Under the pieces are notes generated by a model. The model did no database searches. It saw only the letters and a list, made by a program, of their open reading frames with translations, and was not told the origin of the DNA. From NCBI GenBank assembly GCA_965232455.1, contig OZ246981.1, forward strand, positions 3,472,001 to 3,536,000: DNA of 64,000 nt, in the 5' to 3' direction. This stretch comes from JBFGFX01 sp965232455. GTDB taxonomy: Bacteria; Pseudomonadota; Gammaproteobacteria; Steroidobacterales; Woeseiaceae. The translations under genes were made by a program, and so were the position numbers. This document shows positions 54,518 to 62,397 of this stretch, piece after piece (within the stretch, counting starts at the first letter, position 1; every line of letters begins with the position of its first letter).

Positions 54518-54559
54518 GGCTGCTGATTCGCGATTTATGCGCGTGCGGACTTCCGGCGT

Positions 54560-56128
54560 CTAGCGAAATGCGATCAGAATCCAGAGCATCGCTACGGCCA
54601 GTATGCCGGCATAAACGCGGTAGTCCCGGTACCACGGACCTGGAACGTCCGGCTTCGTCATGCCACGCTCATACACCAGGCCGAGCAGATCGACGTCGCT
54701 CGGCGCGGCCTCGCGAGCGCTTACGGCAACATAAACCATCGTGCTGAGCGCAAACATGATGCCGACATTAACGGAAAAGTGCGGATTCCACATGCCGAAT
54801 TGGGCGAGCGCGAAGATCGCGAGCCCGGCCGCGAAGCCGACCATGAGGGTCGCAAACGCCGCGTTTGCCGTTCCGCGCCTGTAAAACACGCCGAGCAGAA
54901 AAATAGCCGCGATCGGCGGCACGATGATCGAGAACATCTGTTGCAGATAGGCCCACAGGCCGCCGAACTGGCTAATCATCGGCGCCCATAACGCCGCGAC
55001 GGCCATGAGTATCACGGTGGTGATGCGGCCGTAGTTCGCGACCTGTCGGGCAGAGACGTCTGGCCGGCGTGGCTTGACGAAGTCGACCACGATCAGCGTC
55101 GACGCCGAGTTGAGGGTCGAATCCACGCTGGACATGATGGCCGACACGAGTCCCGCCAGAACCAGGCCTACGACGCCGATGGGAAGCACCTCCGCGATCA
55201 GCGTCGGAAATACCTGATCCGGGTTTTCGATCCCCGGCAGTATGGAAATCGCCATCGCGCCCGGCAGTACCATGATGAATAGCGGGACCAGTTTCAGAAA
55301 CCCGCCAAGCATCGCTCCCAGCCGGGCATGCATGACGTTCTTGGCGCCGAGGACACGCTGGGTCACGTATTGGTTCGTCACCCAGTACCAGAACCCGAGC
55401 AGCGGCACGCCTACCAGCGTACCGAGCCAGGGCAGCGTGGGATCGTTCAGCGGCTTGATGACGGACAGGTGACCCTCGGGTACGCCGGCCGTCACGGCGG
55501 ACCACGAGAAATCCAGCTCCGCGAACAGCATGTACGTCAGGATACCGCAGCCAAGCAGAAGGATGATCGCCTGCAACGCATCGGTATACACCACGGCTTT
55601 CAGACCGCCGAACGCGGTGTAAAAACCGGCGATCACGGCCAGCACCAGCGTCGTGTGCCACAGCTCGATCGTCGGAAAAAACACCTGCAGCACGACGGCC
55701 CCGGCGTACAGGCCACCGGCCGTATCGACCAGGATACTGATGACGATCGTAATCAGCGAGAACACCGTGCGGCTGCGGCGGTCGTAGCGCAGTTCCAGGT
55801 ATTCGGGCACCGTTGTGATGCGCGCCCTTATGTAGATCGGTATGAAAACCGCCGCCATCACGATGAGCGGCAACCCCGACATCCATTCGTAGTTCGATAC
55901 TGCGATACCGGTGGAATACGCGGTACCGGTCAAGCCAATGAGCGTCGTGCTGGATATGTTGGAGGCAAATAGGGATGCGCCGATGACGCCCCAGGTTAGA
56001 GTGCGTCCGCCGAGGAACAGATCCTCGCCCGTCTTGGTCCTGATGCCGACCCATATTCCGATCGCAATCACGACCGCAAAATAGGCCACGATAATCGCGA
56101 GATCAATGGAGCTGATTTCGCCGATCAC
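54560..56128 (-). CDS. Sodium:solute symporter (SSS family)
   Basis: A 522-residue transporter with 13-14 helices. It has the SSS signature region FGGLKAVVYTDALQAIILLLGCGI and the SNISSTTLIGLTGTAYSTGIAV and GLVSAIMSSVDSTLNSASTLIVVD segments (sodium-site Ser/Thr). It imports sugars, polyols, or similar with sodium. The start is GTG 56128 behind GGGAG. A rho-independent terminator lies just upstream (56151-56181), so it needs readthrough or its own promoter to be expressed with the TonB receptor gene. It heads a minus-strand set of four genes (56128 to 50612). Confidence 0.88.
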   Translation of the reverse strand: MIGEISSIDLAIIVAYFAVVIAIGIWVGIRTKTGEDLFLGGRTLTWGVIGASLFASNISSTTLIGLTGTAYSTGIAVSNYEWMSGLPLIVMAAVFIPIYIRARITTVPEYLELRYDRRSRTVFSLITIVISILVDTAGGLYAGAVVLQVFFPTIELWHTTLVLAVIAGFYTAFGGLKAVVYTDALQAIILLLGCGILTYMLFAELDFSWSAVTAGVPEGHLSVIKPLNDPTLPWLGTLVGVPLLGFWYWVTNQYVTQRVLGAKNVMHARLGAMLGGFLKLVPLFIMVLPGAMAISILPGIENPDQVFPTLIAEVLPIGVVGLVLAGLVSAIMSSVDSTLNSASTLIVVDFVKPRRPDVSARQVANYGRITTVILMAVAALWAPMISQFGGLWAYLQQMFSIIVPPIAAIFLLGVFYRRGTANAAFATLMVGFAAGLAIFALAQFGMWNPHFSVNVGIMFALSTMVYVAVSAREAAPSDVDLLGLVYERGMTKPDVPGPWYRDYRVYAGILAVAMLWILIAFR

Positions 56129-56150
56129 TCGCTATCTCCCGGAGCCGTTC

Positions 56151-56181
56151 AAAAAAGGCGGTGAGGTAAACCCTCACCGCC
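56151..56181 (-). terminator. Rho-independent terminator of the TonB receptor gene
   Basis: On the minus strand a 10-bp GC-rich stem GGCGGTGAGG / CCTCACCGCC (56172-56181 and 56157-56166) with a 5-nt loop is followed by six T residues (56151-56156). It lies after the receptor stop and 22 bp before the symporter GTG, so it separates expression of the receptor from that of the catabolic genes. Confidence 0.85.
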
Positions 56182-56243
56182 TCCGTGCCTTCATACTTTG
56201 CGGGGGAGTATCAGGACATGCCGCCATTGAGTGGCCGCCGATC

Positions 56244-59112
56244 CTAGAAGGCACCTCTGATACCGAAACTATAGCGCGCCCCTCTTTCCTCGTAGTAACG
56301 AAGGAGATTACGCTGGTCGGAATAGACAAACTCGTCTTCGTCCGTCAGGTTTGCGCCCTCGACGAAGACCGTGAACATGTCGGTAACGGCATAACTCGCC
56401 GTAAAATCGAGCTGACCGAAATCGTCGACGATCTCCGGGAATCCTTGCAGACCCTGCGCCGCGCGTACGTACTGGTCGCGGAAATTGTAGGAGAGACGCG
56501 CGCTCAGGCGATCGGTTTCCCAAAAACCGGAAACGTTGAACGTATTGTCCGAAACGTTTTCCAGATCGGTGACGCTGCCGTCGGCCGCCGTGGCTTCGGT
56601 GTCGGCAAACGTGTAGTTCACCAGAAAGCCGAGACCGTTGTCGAAGTATTGCGTCCACGCCAACTCGAAGCCGAGGACCTCGGCGGTGTCGCCGTTCGTA
56701 GGCCGGGTCACCTGGAAGAATCGATCGAAGATGAACTCCTCGGTCACCGCGTCGGCGATGAAGTCGCTGATGTCCTTGTAGAAAATCGCGGCGGACGCCG
56801 TGATGTTCTCACCGTACCATTCGAGCGACAGGTCGGCGTTGTTGGCGCGCGTGGGACCCAGGTCGGGATTGCCCGACGTGATCGCCTCGACGTCGACGTT
56901 GGTGCCCGTCACGGTCTGCGCCGTCGTCAAATCGGTGAGCGTCGGACGAGTGATCGTCTCCGCAAAGGCCGCTCGAAAGATGAGCTCGTCGGTCAGATCG
57001 AACGCAACGTTGAATGCCGGAAGGACGTCCGTGTAGCTGTTGCTGAGGTCGATCGGGGTATCGGGCGAGAACGTAAACACCTGATCGGCGCCGGCGGCGG
57101 GCTGGATGTCGACAATTTCGTTGATATGCCCCTCCGAGTCCAGGTCCGTGTAGGCGACGCGCACGCCGACGTTGCCGGTCCAGGGAATGCCGCCGATCTC
57201 GCCCTGAAAATTGAGCTGGGCGTACGCACCGAACACAGTTTCCGTCAGGTCGTTTGAGCTGTCCAATCGCAGCCGCGGACGCAGAATGTCCGAACCGGTG
57301 TCCACCTCGTCGAAGCAACTGAAATCGTGTGTCGTCGAACTGCCGACGCAGGCGCCGTTGTTGTTGTCCGCCGTCGTAGGATTGCCGTTCGAGTCGAGGA
57401 TGGCGGCGCCGGGCGTCACCGACGCATAGAGGTCGCGCAACGCCTGCGGAGAAAACGCAATGAAATTGTCCGGCACGTCCGCGCCGGCGTCCCTGAGGAA
57501 GTCGTTTACCGGGAAATTCGTCAGGAAGTCTGAATCGAAAACCGCCGGATTCAGGCCGCGCAACGAGAACTCGAATCCGCACCAGTAATTACACCAGGTG
57601 TTGCGATTGTTTAACAACTGGTTCGTCTTGTTGCGGTCGTAATAATCCAGTCCGAACTGCAGCGATGTATCGTCCTGGAATTCGAGCGTCGCCGCGATTT
57701 TGAACGTCAGGACCTCGTCCTCGACGTCGTTGCTGGTGTCGCGCGTGAAATGCGCGCCGAAAACCCGGGGGTCTACGTTGTTGGTATCGTCGACCGGTGG
57801 ACCGGCCGCCGCGCCGGTACCGGGATCGAATGCGGGCGCGAAGGAATCGATGTTGGGCACTTCGCCGCCGGTGTAACGATACTCAAAACGACTGTTCGGT
57901 ACGCCGATGACGTAAAACGAACCGCTGCCGCTGCCCGAGCCGAAGTTGTCGCGAATGCCGTCGGCCTTGGAGTAAGACAGATCGGTTTCTATGTTCAGGG
58001 CGTCGCTGTACTGCCAGGTCGCTGTACTGCCAGTCGGCGTTCAGGCCGAACTGGACGGTATCCGTGTCCGACACCTGCTGCGTGGCGAGATATTCGGAGC
58101 TGATTGCCGAATCGAACTGCGTGATGACGTTGTTGCTCGCGACCTGAATGTTGCTTGTCGTGCCGCAGGCCGGGCAAGGGTAGTTTGTCTGCCAGACGCC
58201 GATGCCGGGACTCTCGAATGACGTAAAGAGCGCGTCGAAAGTGAGGTCGAGGGTGTCGGTCGGCAGCCACTGCAGGACCAGCGTCCCGCCCGCCCGCTCT
58301 CGTTGTTCGGTGGTCGTGCCGACCGCAACCGACGTGTACCTCGCCGCCTGATTGACGATATTGGTGCCGTCGGGTGCGGAGCCTACCCCGTAGCCGTTGC
58401 CGGCATCGTCGACGTCCAGCTGGAACGTGTCGATGCTTTGCGCGACGTCGACGCGAAAGTCCCGATCCATGTAATTGACCGATGCCAGCACGCCAAACCT
58501 TCCGTCCATGAACGTGTTGCTGACGATACCGGACGCCTGTATGCCGTTCTCGCTGGCCAGCTCCTCATGGATACCTGCCACCGAGAAAGCGCTGCGGAAA
58601 CCTTCCCTGTCGAACGGTTTTGCGGTGATCAGGTTGACCCGGCCGCCGATACTGCCGTCGCCGTGAATGGTCTGGGAGGTCTTGAAAACCTCGGCGCGGG
58701 AAATGAGTTCCGAGGCGATGTTGTCGAAGCTGAATTCGCGGCCCGCGTTTTCGGTCGCCAACAGTCGGCCGTTGTAGGTAACGGCGTTGAATTCCTCGCC
58801 GAGGCCGCGAATGGTGACAAACCGGCCTTCGCCGCCGCGTGTTCTCGCAATCGCCACGCCGGTGATCCGCTGCAGCGACTCCGCAACGTTGGTATCGGGG
58901 AATTTGCCAAGTTCTTCCGCGGAGATTGCGTCCATGACCACGGCGGAGTTCTGTTTGACGGATGCCGAGTTCTGAAGGGATGCGCGGATGCCGGTTACGA
59001 CCACTTCCTCGATGGCTTCGTTCGATTGAGCGTAGGCGGCGTCCGGAGTAAACGCGGCGAAACCGGCGATCAGCAGTGCAACGCGGAGAATGGGTGTCGA
59101 ACTGAACTGCAT
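56244..59112 (-). pseudogene. TonB-dependent receptor split by a frameshifting 16-bp tandem duplication
   Basis: One continuous receptor is encoded in two frames. The first part (59112 down to the duplication at about 58018) has signal peptide, EEVVVTGIRASLQNSAS, and plug motifs GKFPDTNVAES and IRGLGEEFNAVTYNG. It is of the carbohydrate-receptor type seen in maltodextrin-like loci. The second part (from about 58000 to 56244) continues the barrel to the C-terminal GIRGAF. The shift comes from GTCGCTGTACTGCCAG repeated twice at 58002-58033. Removing one copy restores an open frame of 950 codons. It is either a true loss or a sequencing/assembly error. The LacI regulator and alpha-glycosidases nearby tie it to that sugar system. 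Confidence 0.85.
58002..58033. repeat. Perfect 16-bp tandem duplication inside the TonB receptor gene
   Basis: The 16-mer GTCGCTGTACTGCCAG occurs at 58002-58017 and directly again at 58018-58033. Sixteen is not a multiple of three, so it shifts the reading frame by one. Deleting one copy joins the two receptor frames exactly. Confidence 0.92.
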
Positions 59113-59280
59113 GGTGTATTCCCCCTATGGAAACTGTTGTCCCGAGGCGGAGGCAAATCAGATCAAGAGCGGTCGGCAAACTGCGGCGGCCGACGATAAT
59201 GAACGGGCGCAGTCTGCGCCTGTTTCCCCCACCCCATCGAATCGAACGCGACGGACCGCTGCTTCTGCGCGGTGCGAAGA

Positions 59281-59300
59281 TTTCTGAATCGATTAAGTTT
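59281..59300. promoter_or_regulatory. Candidate LacI operator upstream of the TonB receptor
   Basis: TTTCTGAATCGATTAAGTTT shares 14 of 20 positions with the palindrome at 62211-62230, with the core ATCGATTAAG-like right half best kept. It lies directly after the -10 of the promoter at 59302-59331, where a bound repressor would block initiation. The pair is assigned to the adjacent LacI regulator by position only. Confidence 0.5.
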
Positions 59301-59301
59301 G

Positions 59302-59331
59302 AATATAGCGGGCGGCCCGAAAGCTTGGCAA
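59302..59331 (-). promoter_or_regulatory. Sigma70-type promoter of the TonB receptor
   Basis: On the minus strand TTGCCA (59326-59331, 5 of 6) and TATATT (59302-59307, 5 of 6) are spaced 18 nt apart. The candidate operator starts just downstream. A further small dyad TTAAG-TTGAG-CTTAA lies upstream at 59345-59359. Confidence 0.6.
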
Positions 59332-59380
59332 GTGTCCTGGATTCTTAAGTTGAGCTTAATTTCCGCCGGACCTCGAACGG

Positions 59381-60427
59381 TCAGGGGCAACTTTCCCTGA
59401 CGACAAGTTCCGTCGGCAGCACGAGACTCTTTTCCGCCCGCTTGCCCTGGTAGATTTCCGCGGCGATCCGGCCCTTGTCGATACTCTGCTGGTGCACCGT
59501 GGTCAGCGACGGGTGGTGCGTCGCCGCCTCCGGTATGTCGTCGAAACCCGTGATCTTGAGATCCTCCGGAACGCGTAAACCGAGGTGACGGGCGGCCTGC
59601 ATGGCCGCAAGTGCGATTCGGTCGCTCATGCACAGCAGCAGGCGTGGCCGCGGCGACCGCGTGAGGGCCTCTTTTGCCGCCTGGTACCCCAGTTCATGCG
59701 TGTTGTCGGGGATATGGAATATCTGATTCGTCGGAACCTCGATGCCGTGTGACCCGGCCGCGGCGAGAAAGCCCTGCAAACGCGGAATCGTGATGATGCT
59801 CTCGGCATCGAAAAGCTCGTTGTCCTGTATGCGGCAAATGCGATTCGCCTCGAGCAGGCGAATGCCCAGTATCGTCACGGGCCCGTCGGCGTTGGCCAAC
59901 GCGTGTTCGGCGCACCGCCGTGCGGCCGCGCGATTGTCGATATTGACCGATACGCAGCCTTCGATCTCGAAGTCCACCGTAATTATCGACTTCTGCAGGC
60001 GGATGAGATGCTCCAGGGGTGCACGCTGCGGCGGGCCGTAAATGATGAAACCGTCGACGAACGACTCGTAGCCCTGCGCCTGCCTGACGTGGTCGCGGGA
60101 AGGCATGACCAGCAGGCTGTAATCAGACTCCTCGAAAACCTCGGACAGGCCCTGCAGAAACTGTTGTGCAACGGGATCGCGAAAACTGTAGCTCAGATAA
60201 TTCGACAGCATGACGCCGATGATGCCGGTGCGACCCGTGCGCAGACTCCGCGCCGCCGCGTTGGGACCGTGGTAGCCGCGGGCGTGACACTGCGCCAGGA
60301 TTTTTTCGCGAAGCTCGCGGGACAGCTGATCCGGCCGATTGAAGGCGTTGGATATGGTCGCGGTGGAAACACCGAGCTGCGCGGCCATGTCTTTGAGCGT
60401 CAGTTTGCGAGTCGAGCGAACCACCAT
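59381..60427 (-). CDS. LacI-family transcriptional regulator
   Basis: A 348-residue LacI/GalR-type repressor. It has an N-terminal HTH (LTLKDMAAQLGVSTATISNAFN) with the hinge helix NAAARSLRTGRTGIIG, then a periplasmic-binding-like effector domain (about 60-340) with VDGFIIYGPP and ITVDFEIEGCVSVNIDN and a C-terminal LKITGFDDIPEAATHHPSLTTVHQ, the typical end of this family. It lies between the TonB receptor and the GH13 gene and probably controls both, plus the GH36 gene, through the sites at 59281 and 62211. The start is ATG 60427, with a weak ribosome site. Confidence 0.92.
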   Translation of the reverse strand: MVVRSTRKLTLKDMAAQLGVSTATISNAFNRPDQLSRELREKILAQCHARGYHGPNAAARSLRTGRTGIIGVMLSNYLSYSFRDPVAQQFLQGLSEVFEESDYSLLVMPSRDHVRQAQGYESFVDGFIIYGPPQRAPLEHLIRLQKSIITVDFEIEGCVSVNIDNRAAARRCAEHALANADGPVTILGIRLLEANRICRIQDNELFDAESIITIPRLQGFLAAAGSHGIEVPTNQIFHIPDNTHELGYQAAKEALTRSPRPRLLLCMSDRIALAAMQAARHLGLRVPEDLKITGFDDIPEAATHHPSLTTVHQQSIDKGRIAAEIYQGKRAEKSLVLPTELVVRESCP

Positions 60428-60498
60428 GAATTACCGTGATAAAGGTGTCGATACAGCAACCGTCCAAAACGCCACGGCTTTCGACCCCGGCGTTGGTC

Positions 60499-62118
60499 TT
60501 ACTCTGTCACTGCCGCGAAAAACGCCTCATACGGCGGTAGAACGATATCATCGTTTTCGATGCGTCCGCTGAAACCGTGCCCGTCCAATGGGGCCGCAAC
60601 GGGTACCGGCAACGCGGCGCGAACGGTGTCACCGGTCATGTTCAACGCGACGAGGACGGTTTGCTCCGTCGAACGTCTTAGCCAGCACAGCATATCACCG
60701 TCGAGGGCGACCAGCTCGAGCGTGCCGTCCACCAGCGCGGGCTGTGATTTTCTCCATTGGATCAACTGCTTGGAAAAATTGAGCATACTCGCCGCATGAC
60801 GCTCCTGGCGATCGACCGCAAGCGGCAGATGGACCGCCTCGACCGGCAACCAGGGGACACCGTTGGAAAAACCGCCGCTCCCGGTCGCGGACCACACCAT
60901 CGGCGTGCGGCAGCCGTCCCGCCCCTTGTAGTTCGGCCAGAACTCTATTCCGTACGGGTCCTTGAGTTGCTCCCGCGCAAGCTGGCTTTGCGGCAGTCCG
61001 AGTTCCTCGCCCTGGTAGAGACACACGCTCCCGCGCAGGGACAATAACAGCGCCAACGCGATCCGGGGGAACCGCTGCTGGTCCTCGGTACCGCCCCAGC
61101 GGCTGGCCGAACGTTCGACGTCGTGATTCGACAAGGCCCAGCACGGCCAGCCGTCGCCGATTTTTGCTTCGAGGTCCCGAACGACCCGGCGAATGTAGCC
61201 GGGGCTGCTGTCGGTATTCAGCAGGTCGAAGGTATAGGCCATGTGCAGCTTGTCGGCGCCGCCCGTGTATTCGGCCATCACGTCCAGCGAGCGATCCGAG
61301 CTGATCTCGCCGACGCTCGTGCGGTCCGGATAACGGTCGAGTAATCGTCTCAGCTCACGAAGAAACTCGATATTTTCGGGCTGATCAATATCGTTGACGT
61401 GTTGTAACCCGAAGTACGGATTGGACTCGGTAGCGCTCGGGTTGGCGGGGACCGATCCGGTCGATTCCGGGTTGTCCGCCAACGCGGCGTTGTGGAAATA
61501 AAAATTGACGACGTCAAACCGAAACCCGTCGACGCCGAGATCCAACCAGAACTGGACGTTGTCCAGCTGCGCCCTGCGCACCGCAGGATTGTGGAAATTC
61601 AAATCGGGCTGGCTGTTCAGGAAATTGTGCAGATAGTATTGCCGGCGCCCGGGGTCCCAGGACCACGCGCTGCCGCCGAACACCGATAGCCAGTTGTTTG
61701 GCGGTCCGCCCGCCTCGCCCGCGTCGGCCCACACGTACCAGTCGCCCTTTTTGTTGTCGCGGTCGCTGCGACTGTCGATGAACCACGGATGCTCATCCGA
61801 CGTGTGGCTCAGCACCTGGTCGATCAATACCTTGACGTCCAGCTCATGGGCACGATCCAACAGGCGGCGAAAATCGTCGAGATCGCCGAATATCGCGTCA
61901 ACCCCCCGGTAGTCGGAAACGTCGTAACCGAAATCCCGCATCGGCGAGGTGAAAAACGGCGATATCCACACGGCGTCCGCCCCGAGACCGGCAATATGGT
62001 CCAGCTTCGAGGTAATACCTTGGAGATCACCGATCCCGTCGCCATTGGAGTCCATGAAGCTTCGCGGGTAGATCTGGTAGATCACGGCGCCACGCCACCA
62101 GGTTGAATCAGCTGTCAT
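60499..62118 (-). CDS. GH13 alpha-glucosidase (GH13_23, Halomonas HaG-like)
   Basis: A 539-residue enzyme. It follows Halomonas alpha-glucosidase HaG closely: WWRGAVIYQIYPRSF at the start, LSHTSDEHPWF, the nucleophile Asp202 in GFRFDVVNF, the acid/base Glu271 in SVGEIS and Asp333 in SNHDVERS, matching the numbering known for HaG. HaG cleaves alpha-1,4 bonds of small glucosides and can use glycerol and other acceptors. No signal peptide is present, so it acts on imported sugar. It starts at ATG 62118; the palindrome 62211-62230 is 92 bp upstream. Confidence 0.92.
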   Translation of the reverse strand: MTADSTWWRGAVIYQIYPRSFMDSNGDGIGDLQGITSKLDHIAGLGADAVWISPFFTSPMRDFGYDVSDYRGVDAIFGDLDDFRRLLDRAHELDVKVLIDQVLSHTSDEHPWFIDSRSDRDNKKGDWYVWADAGEAGGPPNNWLSVFGGSAWSWDPGRRQYYLHNFLNSQPDLNFHNPAVRRAQLDNVQFWLDLGVDGFRFDVVNFYFHNAALADNPESTGSVPANPSATESNPYFGLQHVNDIDQPENIEFLRELRRLLDRYPDRTSVGEISSDRSLDVMAEYTGGADKLHMAYTFDLLNTDSSPGYIRRVVRDLEAKIGDGWPCWALSNHDVERSASRWGGTEDQQRFPRIALALLLSLRGSVCLYQGEELGLPQSQLAREQLKDPYGIEFWPNYKGRDGCRTPMVWSATGSGGFSNGVPWLPVEAVHLPLAVDRQERHAASMLNFSKQLIQWRKSQPALVDGTLELVALDGDMLCWLRRSTEQTVLVALNMTGDTVRAALPVPVAAPLDGHGFSGRIENDDIVLPPYEAFFAAVTE

Positions 62119-62210
62119 CGTTGGCCCGTGATCCCCTAACGCTTGCGTACGTGCGTTGCCGGTTGCGTTGTGCGACGCTTGTTGTGTTTGTCCGGCAGGC
62201 TTGGTAGCGG

Positions 62211-62230
62211 CATCTTAATTGATTAAGATG
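62211..62230. promoter_or_regulatory. Palindromic LacI-type operator between the GH13 and GH36 genes
   Basis: CATCTTAAT and ATTAAGATG form a perfect 9-bp inverted pair around TG. The site overlaps a possible plus-strand promoter (TTGGTA at 62201-62206, 17 nt, TAAGAT at 62224-62229) feeding the GH36 gene. It lies in the 279-bp gap between the divergent glycosidase genes. Its size and symmetry suit a LacI-family repressor, and a weaker copy lies at 59281-59300. Confidence 0.65.
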
Positions 62231-62397
62231 TAGATTAGAAGGACGCCAAAGGCGTCTCTCACGCTGAACGGCGCTGACGAGCAGGGCTGTTATCGGCATG
62301 CGAAACGGATCTCGCCGCCGCCAACGGGTCCGCCGCCAAAATCGTTCTCGCCGCTTGTTAGGACAGTCCAAAAGCACCCGACGACTTCAGAGCCAGA

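Noticed and set aside
59345..59359. TTAAG-TTGAG-CTTAA as a third LacI operator
   Set aside because: The half-sites resemble the other operators, but the 5-nt spacing differs and the site lies upstream of the -35; kept only as a note.
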